NCBI GenBank assembly: GCA_028281285.1
Contig: JANQKF010000018.1
Span: 1 to 64,000, forward strand
Direction of reading: 5' to 3'
Source: Cyclobacteriaceae bacterium
Lineage (GTDB): Bacteria > Bacteroidota > Bacteroidia > Cytophagales > Cyclobacteriaceae
DNA length: 64,000 bases
Both the position numbers and the translations under genes were made by a program. The notes under the pieces were generated by a model. It saw only the letters and a list, made by a program, of their open reading frames with translations, did not search any database and was not told the DNA's origin. Below, piece by piece: positions 29,583 through 38,757 of the stretch; positions within the stretch are counted from its first letter, which is position 1, and each line of letters starts with the position of its first letter.

Positions 29583-30002
29583 CTAGTCTTTTAGATCAAT
29601 ACTTGAATCGCTGATTTTGACGAATTTCTGAGCGCATGGCTCAATGCAGGGGTAATAGATAAACAAATGGCCATCTTTTAGATCATATCCTATGTCCCGA
29701 AACGCATCGGGTGAACAACCAGGTGAATTAATAATCTGTTTTTCTGGATCATAGGTACCAATATTTTTGCCAGTCATGGCATCAGTCTTACAAATAGCTC
29801 CGTTCGATTCATAAGTATTATCGAGCCGGAAAGCGATAGTCTTGTCGCTATCTACAGGTTGAAATGTACCACTACCATCCCCAGGGTCGGCCAGAACTTC
29901 GCTCAACTGCCATTGACCAATGAGGTCATTTGTATCCAGAAGGTTGGATTGGTCTGTACAGGACGAGGTGATAATGAGAAGTGTCAGAATACGAAATTTC
30001 AT
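29583..30002 (-). CDS. Lipocalin-like lipoprotein
   Basis: LLIITSSCTDQS lipobox; LIGQWQLSEVLADPGDGSGTFQPVD. Confidence 0.65.
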   Translation of the reverse strand: MKFRILTLLIITSSCTDQSNLLDTNDLIGQWQLSEVLADPGDGSGTFQPVDSDKTIAFRLDNTYESNGAICKTDAMTGKNIGTYDPEKQIINSPGCSPDAFRDIGYDLKDGHLFIYYPCIEPCAQKFVKISDSSIDLKD

Positions 30003-30087
30003 TGTGATTAAATGTTCTTATTCATTTGACAACCCAGGCCTTTAAAGAGTTGGGAATTGACGAAAAGGTTTTCGTTCGGTAAAATTA

Positions 30088-30130
30088 AAAACTAATTAAA
30101 TTAGTTTTATATACTATAATAATTAGTATA
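30088..30130. promoter_or_regulatory. Two adjacent perfect inverted repeats overlapping a TATATTTG promoter element
   Basis: AAAACTAATT-A-AATTAGTTTT (30088-30108); TATACTA-N7-TAGTATA (30110-30130); TATATTTG 30127-30134. Confidence 0.6.
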
Positions 30131-30139
30131 TTTGATTCT

Positions 30140-30742
30140 ATGATCATCCAACCAACACTTCCGAACTTAATCAAGAGATCTGACCTAAGTGAATATCTAG
30201 TTCTTATCAATCCTTCAGATGCTGTTAAAACTGAGGTGGGGGAGATGAAACGAAAGTTCTTCAGAGAACATGGGACTTATGAAGGACAGAATTCATCGGC
30301 ACATGTTTCCTTGATGTCTTTTTTTCAACTCGAAGACAGAGAAGATAAGCTGGTTTATGCAGCCTGTGAGGCTATGAAGCAATGTCAGGAGTTTGATGTT
30401 TTCCTCAACGGTTTTGGGTTTTTTCCTTCAAACAACACCTTTTTCATAGATATTCTGGATAAACAACCAATTATTCACTTGTATCATCAGTTGAGGATCC
30501 AGCTGTTCAGGCAGCTGGTCTCACTGTCTTTCTTGCGCAATGGTTTCTTACCCCACATGACAATCGGGCGGGCAGTTTCTTCAATGCAGTACCTGAACGC
30601 ACTGAGGGAATATGATGGGAAAGCGTATACTAATAATTTTAGAGTTTTTTATTTAACGATCCTGAAGCGGAAAGCCCCCTTCAGGGTTTGGGATAAACTC
30701 ATTGATATTCCGCTGGGCAATCCAGTTCAGGAATTATGGTAA
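30140..30742 (+). CDS. 2'-5' RNA ligase / 2H phosphoesterase superfamily protein
   Basis: AHVSLMSFFQLED and PHMTIGRAV resemble the paired HxT/HxS motifs. Confidence 0.75.
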   Translation: MIIQPTLPNLIKRSDLSEYLVLINPSDAVKTEVGEMKRKFFREHGTYEGQNSSAHVSLMSFFQLEDREDKLVYAACEAMKQCQEFDVFLNGFGFFPSNNTFFIDILDKQPIIHLYHQLRIQLFRQLVSLSFLRNGFLPHMTIGRAVSSMQYLNALREYDGKAYTNNFRVFYLTILKRKAPFRVWDKLIDIPLGNPVQELW

Positions 30743-30817
30743 TCGAAATGTTTAGGTAATAATATATCCTTCGTAGACCTGGAGCTCCCAGACGGGGAGT
30801 CCTGGTCGCCAAGGAGA

Positions 30818-31708
30818 TTATTTCTTGAATTGGTCTGCTACGATCAAGTCTTTTGTGCCATGATCCCAAGAATAGAACCCCGAGCCGGACTTTACACCTA
30901 GGTGGCCTGCTGTCACCATGTTTACCAAGAGAGGGCATGGAGCATATTTTGGATTTCCGAACCCATCATACAGTACATTCATGATCGACAGGCAAACATC
31001 TAATCCAATGAAGTCTGCAAGTTGTAACGGGCCCATAGGGTGAGCCATTCCCAGTTTCATTACTGTATCAATTTCTTCAACCCCGGCAACTCCTTCAAAC
31101 AATGTGATGATTGCTTCATTAATCATTGGCATTAAGATACGATTGGCAACAAAGCCAGGATAGTCGTTCACTTCAACAGGTACCTTACCCAACTTTTTGG
31201 AAGTCTCCATTATGGCGTTGGTCACCTCATCAGATGTAGAGTATCCTCTGATTACTTCGACCAGCTTCATGACTGGAACTGGGTTCATAAAGTGCATACC
31301 GATGACTTTATCTGGTCGTCTGGTGACCGCACCGATTTTAGTGATTGGAATGGAAGATGTATTTGATCCAAGGATGCAGGATTCCTTGGTCAACGAATCC
31401 AGGTCCTTAAAGATTTTCAACTTGATATCTACATTCTCGGTAGCTGCCTCCACAACAAGGTCTGCATTGGCCACACCTTCCTGCATTTCGGTAAAAGTGC
31501 TAATATTTGAAAGTGTAGCTACCTTAGTGGCCTCATTGATTTTTTCTTTCGCCAGCATTCTATCCAGGTTTTTTTCAATAGTGACCATGGCCCTATCAAG
31601 CGCATCTTGAGATATATCAACCAAGCTAACTTTAAACCCACTTTGAGCGAACACATGGGCGATGCCATTCCCCATTGTTCCAGAACCGATTACCGAAATA
31701 TTTTCCAT
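30818..31708 (-). CDS. 3-hydroxybutyryl-CoA dehydrogenase
   Basis: ISVIGSGTMGNGIAHVFAQSGFKVSLVDIS, GMHFMNPVPVMKLVEVI, DYPGFVANRILMPMINEAI. Confidence 0.95.
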   Translation of the reverse strand: MENISVIGSGTMGNGIAHVFAQSGFKVSLVDISQDALDRAMVTIEKNLDRMLAKEKINEATKVATLSNISTFTEMQEGVANADLVVEAATENVDIKLKIFKDLDSLTKESCILGSNTSSIPITKIGAVTRRPDKVIGMHFMNPVPVMKLVEVIRGYSTSDEVTNAIMETSKKLGKVPVEVNDYPGFVANRILMPMINEAIITLFEGVAGVEEIDTVMKLGMAHPMGPLQLADFIGLDVCLSIMNVLYDGFGNPKYAPCPLLVNMVTAGHLGVKSGSGFYSWDHGTKDLIVADQFKK

Positions 31709-31794
31709 TATAATGTACGTGCTTAAGTTTCGTGCAAATATAGAATCTTGTTCCTGAAATTCTTCTTTATTTGAACAATAGAATCGTCCAACCC

Positions 31795-32481
31795 ATGATC
31801 CTCGAAATTTGTGCCAGTACTATTGAATCTGCTCTGAATGCCCAAAATGGAGGAGCTGACAGAATTGAGTTATGTACGCATCTTGAAGTAGGCGGATTAA
31901 CCCCAAGTCATGGGATGATAGTTTTGGCCAGAGAACTGGTAGATCTTCCAATTCATGTTCTGATCCGTCCCAGGGCGGGGAGCTTTGTCTATTCTGCCCT
32001 TGAATTGGAGCAGATGAAAGAAGACATTAAGTTCTGTCAAGAAGTTGGATGCGAAGGTGTAGTGATTGGGGTATTGAACCCAGACAGAACTGTCAATGAA
32101 AACTCGATAAGGATGCTCATAGAGGCCGGGGCTGGATTGGATGTGACATTTCACCGTGCGTTTGATGAGGTGCCAAACCCTTTTGATGCCCTTGAATCAT
32201 TAGTCACGTTAGATGTAAATAGATTACTCACTTCCGGTCAGGCCAGTACCGCCATTGGAGGATATGGTTTGATTGAATCTCTGCTGAAGGAGGCTGATGG
32301 AGAAATCACTATAATGCCTGGTGGGGGAGTTCGTCCTGAAAATATAGCAAACTTGCTAAGCTGTGGAGCCAGTGAGTTTCACTCCTCCGCGATAAATGAG
32401 GGTGAAAGGCATTCCAACCTGGATACTATTCAACAATTAGCGAATCAATTGTCCAGCTCACCCCATAGCTCCAACTCATGA
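31795..32481 (+). CDS. cutC: Copper homeostasis protein CutC
   Basis: MILEICASTIESALNAQNGGADRIELC, LIRPRAGSFVYS, VTFHRAFDE, LTSGQASTA, MPGGGVRPEN. Confidence 0.95.
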   Translation: MILEICASTIESALNAQNGGADRIELCTHLEVGGLTPSHGMIVLARELVDLPIHVLIRPRAGSFVYSALELEQMKEDIKFCQEVGCEGVVIGVLNPDRTVNENSIRMLIEAGAGLDVTFHRAFDEVPNPFDALESLVTLDVNRLLTSGQASTAIGGYGLIESLLKEADGEITIMPGGGVRPENIANLLSCGASEFHSSAINEGERHSNLDTIQQLANQLSSSPHSSNS

Positions 32482-33158
32482 TCGATTTGTATAAGTACCA
32501 GACTATCTCTGGACCTGGCCTGCTCGGTCATACTTTTTAGGAACTCGTAGTTCTCACCTAGCCGTGTAATGGTATTAATGGTGGTGTTTCGAAACAGAAC
32601 ACTTCGGTTTCCTAAACTGGCCCCAGCTTCCCAATCCAATTCATCTTCAATGGATTCAAATTTCCTTACCATACTGTTGATGGCTCGTTTCACATTAACC
32701 CTGCTTTCATGCGCCCTATGGTGTAGCGCCAAACGCGACTTTAAAGTGTCATTTTTGATAAATGAATAAAAGTCACTTGTGAGTATAGCGTATTGTGGTG
32801 ATTCGAATATCCATGGTGTCACTCCATAGATTGCTCCATCATTGATCAACTTCATTATAGAATCAGCACTCGCTCTTGTTTTGGATCGGAACAGCGAATC
32901 AAAAAACATGTATTTTCGAATACTGCCCTTTATATAACCCTGACCATCAACTGGGTTGTAATTGTCATTCAATTCGTAATTGAAAGCCCCCTGGTTATTC
33001 AGAAGATCTCTCTTGAAATCTTTTAAATGGCGAAGATATTCAATGTTCTGACTACGCACTTCCCTGCGATTATCAACGAAAAAAGCTCCTATTACGCTCA
33101 GAAAAATTAAGAGAGCCTCTCCAATCCAACGACCGATGGGTTTTCTTTCTTTTCTCAT
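32445..33158 (-). CDS. Single-TM hypothetical protein (DUF6090-like), paralogue A
   Basis: RKPIGRWIGEALLIFLSVIGAFFVDNRREVRSQNIEYLRHLKDF matches the next ORF. Confidence 0.65.
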   Translation of the reverse strand: MRKERKPIGRWIGEALLIFLSVIGAFFVDNRREVRSQNIEYLRHLKDFKRDLLNNQGAFNYELNDNYNPVDGQGYIKGSIRKYMFFDSLFRSKTRASADSIMKLINDGAIYGVTPWIFESPQYAILTSDFYSFIKNDTLKSRLALHHRAHESRVNVKRAINSMVRKFESIEDELDWEAGASLGNRSVLFRNTTINTITRLGENYEFLKSMTEQARSRDSLVLIQIDHELELWGELDN

Positions 33159-33242
33159 ACCGAAATCTAATAAACTTCCATCAGCTTTAATATCAGTGAT
33201 TATGTTATTGCGGTCAACAGCAGTGATTTGCCACGGGCTGAT

Positions 33243-33944
33243 TTACCAAAGTGTCAATTCCTTATTGATTTCTACTAGTATCGTGCTATCCCTGGTTTTG
33301 TTCCAGGCAGTAAGCCTCTTCAACTGATGGTAATGGTCATGGATTTTACGTGTCTTATTCAGCATTTGGTTCGAGAAAATCAGTCGATTATTCGAAATGT
33401 CATTAGGGCTGATCAGGTTTAGTTCTTCCTGGAACAGCTGAAATTCCTTTAACATATTATCGAGATCATCTTTGGCCTCATGTCTCAATTGATTATCCAT
33501 TTTGTGGCTCGTGATACTGCTTTTTAATGCTGGATTCTTGATGAAATAATAGTAGTCCAAGGAGAGTTTCTCATGGTGAGGAGAAGGAAAAATGTGTTTG
33601 ACAATACCATAATTCGCTTTGGTAGTCAGTAGCTCTATGATAGTAGTTACTTGGGTAGAATCCCCGGATTCCATAAGCATCAACAAGGAGTCGTATACTC
33701 CGATTTTCACATTCCATAGATCAGATTGATTAACATTGCCAGGGATTAATTCCAATTCCATAGTCAATGAACGCAGATTGGATTCTAAGCTGAATTGGAA
33801 GTCCCTGAGATGTTTGAGGTAAAGTCTTTCCTCAGATTTGCGCTCACGGTAATTTTCCACATAAAATGCGCCCAATATGCTGAAGAAAATGAGTAAGGTT
33901 TCACCGACCCAACGTGAAACGGGTTTGTTTTTGCTTCTCATCAC
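33243..33944 (-). CDS. Single-TM hypothetical protein (DUF6090-like), paralogue B
   Basis: NKPVSRWVGETLLIFFSILGAFYVENYRERKSEERLYLKHLRDF. Confidence 0.65.
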   Translation of the reverse strand: MMRSKNKPVSRWVGETLLIFFSILGAFYVENYRERKSEERLYLKHLRDFQFSLESNLRSLTMELELIPGNVNQSDLWNVKIGVYDSLLMLMESGDSTQVTTIIELLTTKANYGIVKHIFPSPHHEKLSLDYYYFIKNPALKSSITSHKMDNQLRHEAKDDLDNMLKEFQLFQEELNLISPNDISNNRLIFSNQMLNKTRKIHDHYHQLKRLTAWNKTRDSTILVEINKELTLW

Positions 33945-33965
33945 AAAAATTTAATGTACCTAAAT

Positions 33966-35096
33966 CTATTTTAAGATCAGATCGAGGTAAATGGGTAGAT
34001 GATCGCTGTAACCACCTAAATATTTTGGTCCCTGATAAGTACGGTAAGGGCGTGTAGCGCCCGTTGCACCTTCTATAACCAACCATTTTAAATCGAAAAT
34101 CCTGGCTTCACCTATTAGGATGTTTGTGGAGGACGTTTTGTTCAAAAGATTTCCGGAAACAATAAACTGGTCCAGGATACTCCATCTATTCTCAAAACTG
34201 TGGGTGCCAGTGATAAATCGGTTTTCATACATAAGATTAAAAAGATCAGTAGGCTGAAGCGATTCTCTTTCAGTCTTAACTCGCAGACCTTCTATAAGAC
34301 TTTCCTCATCGGGTTCATCGTTGAAATCACCTGTGATCACCACATGAGATTCAGGGTTCAAAGTAAATAGAGAGTCCACTTTGTCTCTAACCAACTCTGC
34401 CGCAAAAATCCTTTTGGGTTCTGTTTCGAAGGCTCCCCCAAATTTGGAGGGCCAGTGATTGATGATGTAGTGTAGAGTGTCCTTACTAGGAAGTCTGCCT
34501 ACGACATGGAGAATATCACGGGTTCTACTCTCAGGATCGAAAGGAAAGTTTAGGCGGTAATATTCGTAGTCGAGTAACTCGAACTTATCCGGCCGATAAA
34601 TAGCTGCTACATCAATCCCCCTGCGATCGCGAGAGTCCTGGTGGATAATTTCATAACCAATATTCTTGAGTTGGGTGAAACGGGTGAGACTCTCAAGCAC
34701 ATAACGGTTCTCTATTTCGCACAAACCAATGAGTGCGGGAGCCTCCCAACCACCAATGGCGATCAATGTCTTTGCAATCTTATTAAGCTTGTCCTGATAT
34801 CTGGTTTTGGACCAATATCTGCCTTGATTTGGTAGAAATTCCTCGTCAATTGTTAAGGAGTCATCAAAGTAGTCGAACAGGTTTTCAACATTGTAGAAGA
34901 CCAGTCGAACTCTGGAGTCATTTCTGGGACTTGGATCAAATGATTCGGAGGCCAGGAACGCTCTTTTTGATTGGGCAACTAATGGAGCTTTCACCCCATT
35001 GAGCATTAACAGGGTGCAGGGCAAAAGGAGATATTTCAAGAAAAGAACCAACCGAAACCTCATTGTCCTAACTTTGCGTTGTGATGCAATTTTCAA
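33966..35096 (-). CDS. Endonuclease/exonuclease/phosphatase family protein
   Basis: FYNVENLFDYFDD, IGLCEIENRYVLESL, HVVITGDFNDEPDEESL, YSDHLPIYLDL. Confidence 0.9.
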   Translation of the reverse strand: MKIASQRKVRTMRFRLVLFLKYLLLPCTLLMLNGVKAPLVAQSKRAFLASESFDPSPRNDSRVRLVFYNVENLFDYFDDSLTIDEEFLPNQGRYWSKTRYQDKLNKIAKTLIAIGGWEAPALIGLCEIENRYVLESLTRFTQLKNIGYEIIHQDSRDRRGIDVAAIYRPDKFELLDYEYYRLNFPFDPESRTRDILHVVGRLPSKDTLHYIINHWPSKFGGAFETEPKRIFAAELVRDKVDSLFTLNPESHVVITGDFNDEPDEESLIEGLRVKTERESLQPTDLFNLMYENRFITGTHSFENRWSILDQFIVSGNLLNKTSSTNILIGEARIFDLKWLVIEGATGATRPYRTYQGPKYLGGYSDHLPIYLDLILK

Positions 35097-35111
35097 TTTA
35101 TTAGAAAATCT

Positions 35112-35942
35112 ATGTTAATTATCGGTAAAAGCCAAAAACTGAAAATAGGAAGAGCGGTTGATTTCGGCCTTTATCTCACGGATGGCAAGGAAGAGGTTCT
35201 ACTACCCAACAAATATGTGCCTATTGGAAGCAAGATTGGAGAGGATATCGAGGTGTTCATTTACACCGACTCGGAAGATCGACCAATAGCGACAACGCTG
35301 AAACCAATTGGAGAAGTGGATGATTTAGTGACCTTAAAAGTCCAGTCAGTTGGTAAGTTTGGGGCTTTTGCGGACATCGGGCTGGAAAAGGATTTATTGA
35401 TCCCATTTAAAGAGCAAGACGGAAGGCTCGAGGAGGGTAGAAATGCAATGGTCAAAATTTTACTGGATCATAGAACAGGGAGAATGATAGGGACCACTAA
35501 AGTCCATTCTTTCTTATCTAAGGACACAGTTGGTTATGCAGAGGGTGCTGAGGTACAGCTATTCATCTGGAAAGAAACCGAGTTAGGATGGAAAGTAATT
35601 ATCAACAACTCAATTCAAGGCTTGCTGTATAAAAATGAGGTTTTCGAATCAATCACAACTGGCGATGAAAGGGGAGGTTTTATTAAGAAGATTCGAGAGG
35701 ATGGCAAGATTGATGTAGCACTAAGGAAACAAGGCTATCAAGGAGTGAAGGACATGTCTCAATTGGTTATGGATAAAGTGGTTGAGAATGGAGGAGTACT
35801 TCTTCTTGGAGATAAGAGCAACCCTGAGGAAATCAAACGTTTGCTTGGAATCAGTAAGAAGAACTTTAAGAAAATAATTGGAGGACTTTACAAGGCCGGC
35901 AAGTTAGAGATCTCTGATTTTGAAGTCCGTAAAAAAGACTGA
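35112..35942 (+). CDS. S1-like RNA-binding protein (CvfB family)
   Basis: VGKFGAFADIGLEKDLLIPFKEQ, C-terminal winged helix LLGDKSNPEEIKRLLGISKKNFKKIIGGLYKAG. Confidence 0.88.
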   Translation: MLIIGKSQKLKIGRAVDFGLYLTDGKEEVLLPNKYVPIGSKIGEDIEVFIYTDSEDRPIATTLKPIGEVDDLVTLKVQSVGKFGAFADIGLEKDLLIPFKEQDGRLEEGRNAMVKILLDHRTGRMIGTTKVHSFLSKDTVGYAEGAEVQLFIWKETELGWKVIINNSIQGLLYKNEVFESITTGDERGGFIKKIREDGKIDVALRKQGYQGVKDMSQLVMDKVVENGGVLLLGDKSNPEEIKRLLGISKKNFKKIIGGLYKAGKLEISDFEVRKKD

Positions 35943-36213
35943 AGGTTGACTGAGGAGGGCCAACCTTCATCTAAACTACCTATAAAACTAAAACTAACCT
36001 AAGCTAATTTTAATAATGTACTGACTACTAATGATCCATTAACAAGGGTTCAAAAATGGTCAATATCTCTTCAGTTTGTTCATCTGAATCGATAGATGAA
36101 TATAGGAAAAAAAAGCTGAGAAGGAAATTTTATTTTAAACAAAATTGCTTTGGGCAAATATTCTTTACTAAATCGGGGATTTCACAGTAGATAATTGAGT
36201 CTGAGTGTTTCAA

Positions 36214-36582
36214 TTATCTAATATTCACTTCGTTAGCTATCCCGAGTGCCGTAAATCGAATTACTAGTTTTCTAGGGTTTTGGGTACTGGAATCACAATC
36301 GGTACCAGGGTCTACAAAGTAGGAATAGTAATTCTGGCTTCTTTTATAAAGTTCCTGCTCCTCCGGTGGACCAAGGATTTTGACGATTTTCTTGTGATGC
36401 AGTCCCAGTAACTCACTTTTAATCTCATCAATCTCTTTTGCCTGAGAGACGCGTTGTCCCGAGCACCCTTTTACATCCGATTTCCAAAGTTTAGAGTCGA
36501 AGTCCCCTAAGTTTGGACTTGAGCCACAACCTAGCAGAAAAAGGAGCGAAAGAGCAGGGATTATTTTTTTTGAATTGAACAT
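36214..36582 (-). CDS. Small lipoprotein
   Basis: LSLLFLLGCGSSP lipobox; start revised to MFNSKK because a TACCTTTG element lies at 36602-36609 on the minus strand. Confidence 0.65.
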   Translation of the reverse strand: MFNSKKIIPALSLLFLLGCGSSPNLGDFDSKLWKSDVKGCSGQRVSQAKEIDEIKSELLGLHHKKIVKILGPPEEQELYKRSQNYYSYFVDPGTDCDSSTQNPRKLVIRFTALGIANEVNIR

Positions 36583-36695
36583 GAACTTGTGCTTCGGCAG
36601 GCAAAGGTATCTGTCCGACAATTATCAATCAAGCGAATAGACCCAATGAATTGTAAAGATGTATTGTCGGTATCAAAAACAAAGTGTTACCTCAC

Positions 36696-37922
36696 TCATG
36701 CTTTGAGCATTGCAAATCTTCGGTGGATGCTAATGAACCAACCCATCGAAACAGCCAGATAAATACCTGCTAGCAGTATTATTAGCCATAAAGGCCCGAG
36801 GTTGGCAAGGCAATAGATAATCACTACTGGAACGACAATCAATCGTAAGTACTCGGCAATTCTTCCACCACGCCTGTTTTCAAGAAGAACACCAAAGGTA
36901 GCAACGGAAAGAATTATCGTGAGTGCGACCGAAATCTTCTCTGTGTTATTCATTTCCTGTAAGTAATATAAGAACAGGAGGGTAGCAACGAGAATAACCA
37001 AGAATTGCACAATGACATATACATTGAGTTTTCGGGGTGTGCTGTTATCAAATTTCTTGTATCCTTCTTCAATTTGTTTCGGGGCATTATACCCACCCAT
37101 GTAGTCTGGCAACCACCCTGGTTTTTTGACCAGAAGTCTAAGCTTGTCGGTAAATTTCGGGATTCGTTTGAAGTCCTTATAGATGCTCACATAATGCTCA
37201 AAGTTAGCCCATACTGCATTCCAACTTTTTAGTGGCTTTGTTATGCCGTAGTATGGTTTTTCCTCTTCAGGAACGAACGTGCCAAATAGCTTATCCCAGA
37301 TAATCAAGGTTCCCGCATGGTTCTTATCAATGTATTTCGGGTTTCTTGCGTGGTGCACCCTATGATGCGAAGGAGTATTAAAAATTGCTTCAAACCATTT
37401 CGGCATTTTATCAATTGATTCCGTGTGAATCCAGAACTGGTAAATCAGGTTTATACCTTGAGCGGCTATAAACACTTTGGGATCAATACCGACAAGGGCC
37501 AATGGCAGATAAAAAAGGAATGTCCATAAAATCTGAGTGGAACTCTGTCGTAGTGCAACAGTCAGATTATATTCTTCACTTTGATGATGGACACTGTGTC
37601 CGGCCCAAAAAAGATTGATTTCATGACTCAAACGATGCGCCCAATAGTACATGAAATCGAACATCACAAAGGCAAGAGGGAAAGCCCACCAAACCACCGG
37701 GATATCGAAGAAAGCAAATCTTGCCTCGACCATTCCATAAAGCCCAAATAAAACCACCAAGAGGAATGCCCCTGTGATCTGTGAGACAACCCCACAGTTA
37801 ATATTGGTCATAGCGTCTTTCAAACGGTATGACTTCACGGCTTGAATTCTTTGATATATAATCTCTATTCCGATCAAAAGAAAGTAGACCGGAATAGCGA
37901 TAACTATTGGGTTGATGTCCAT
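36696..37922 (-). CDS. Fatty acid hydroxylase / sterol desaturase family protein
   Basis: Histidine boxes WAHRLSHE, HSVHHQSEE, HHRVHHARN. Confidence 0.9.
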   Translation of the reverse strand: MDINPIVIAIPVYFLLIGIEIIYQRIQAVKSYRLKDAMTNINCGVVSQITGAFLLVVLFGLYGMVEARFAFFDIPVVWWAFPLAFVMFDFMYYWAHRLSHEINLFWAGHSVHHQSEEYNLTVALRQSSTQILWTFLFYLPLALVGIDPKVFIAAQGINLIYQFWIHTESIDKMPKWFEAIFNTPSHHRVHHARNPKYIDKNHAGTLIIWDKLFGTFVPEEEKPYYGITKPLKSWNAVWANFEHYVSIYKDFKRIPKFTDKLRLLVKKPGWLPDYMGGYNAPKQIEEGYKKFDNSTPRKLNVYVIVQFLVILVATLLFLYYLQEMNNTEKISVALTIILSVATFGVLLENRRGGRIAEYLRLIVVPVVIIYCLANLGPLWLIILLAGIYLAVSMGWFISIHRRFAMLKA

Positions 37923-38137
37923 CTGGTTTTTTTAGAGCCTCTCTGCATAAGAAGTCATTCCTTCCAATTAAGTTGCACGAGGCTAGCACTATTTATCATC
38001 AACGAATAAAATCGTTAGACATTTAAAAGTGAACTGCACAAAAAAACACAATGAAGCGCACAAAAACGAATTCCAGGTTGAATAATGTCTGTTCGAACAA
38101 CATTAATCTCTAAATTGCGCGCTCAAATCAGGAAAGC

Positions 38138-38608
38138 ATGGATAAGTTGACGGGATTCATAAAAACCAGTAGTTGGTTATTATTTTTGGCAGCATTGATT
38201 TGGTCTTACGCTTCACTGCCTCCACAAGTGGCATATAGGGTAGATACGGAAGGGTCTCCAATTGCGGTCATGACCAAAGGAAATTTCTTCTTCGCCAGTT
38301 TGGCGTTCTTCCTTCTTGTCAACATAGTCTGCATCATTTTTCTTAGAATGGTCAAGAAAGTGGATAGTACTGAAGATGGTACCGGACTACGCAATCGATC
38401 ATTGAAAAAAGACATAATGAGTTGGACCAACGGGTTCATTGGAATTCTCAATTTGTTTTTCGCTCTGATTCTGTTTTTCATCACCTACCTGAATGGTGTT
38501 GAAGAGTTTCAGGCATCCTATCTTGGGGGGATAGTTTATATTGGTCCTGTCCTCCTCATAATTTGGTTTTTTTATCTGGTCAAGTTGTTAGCAAAGAAGC
38601 GAGACTAA
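38138..38608 (+). CDS. Membrane protein (DUF1648-like)
   Basis: Four hydrophobic helices, LPPQVAYRVDTEGSPI. Confidence 0.5.
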   Translation: MDKLTGFIKTSSWLLFLAALIWSYASLPPQVAYRVDTEGSPIAVMTKGNFFFASLAFFLLVNIVCIIFLRMVKKVDSTEDGTGLRNRSLKKDIMSWTNGFIGILNLFFALILFFITYLNGVEEFQASYLGGIVYIGPVLLIIWFFYLVKLLAKKRD

Positions 38609-38757
38609 TCGGAAATTCTTCAAAATCAGGCATTAATATGTCAATGCCAGATTCATCCTAAATTCCATAGTGACTTTTTAATATTTATGTTCTAAATTCC
38701 GCTTTCAATTGCGCTAATGAGTGCATTGATCTTCAGAATTTTTAGTTGAAAAGTTGA

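Noticed and set aside
35942-35968. AAGGTTG...CAACCTT inverted repeat after the S1-domain gene
   Set aside because: Short arms, long loop and no T-run; too weak to call a terminator.
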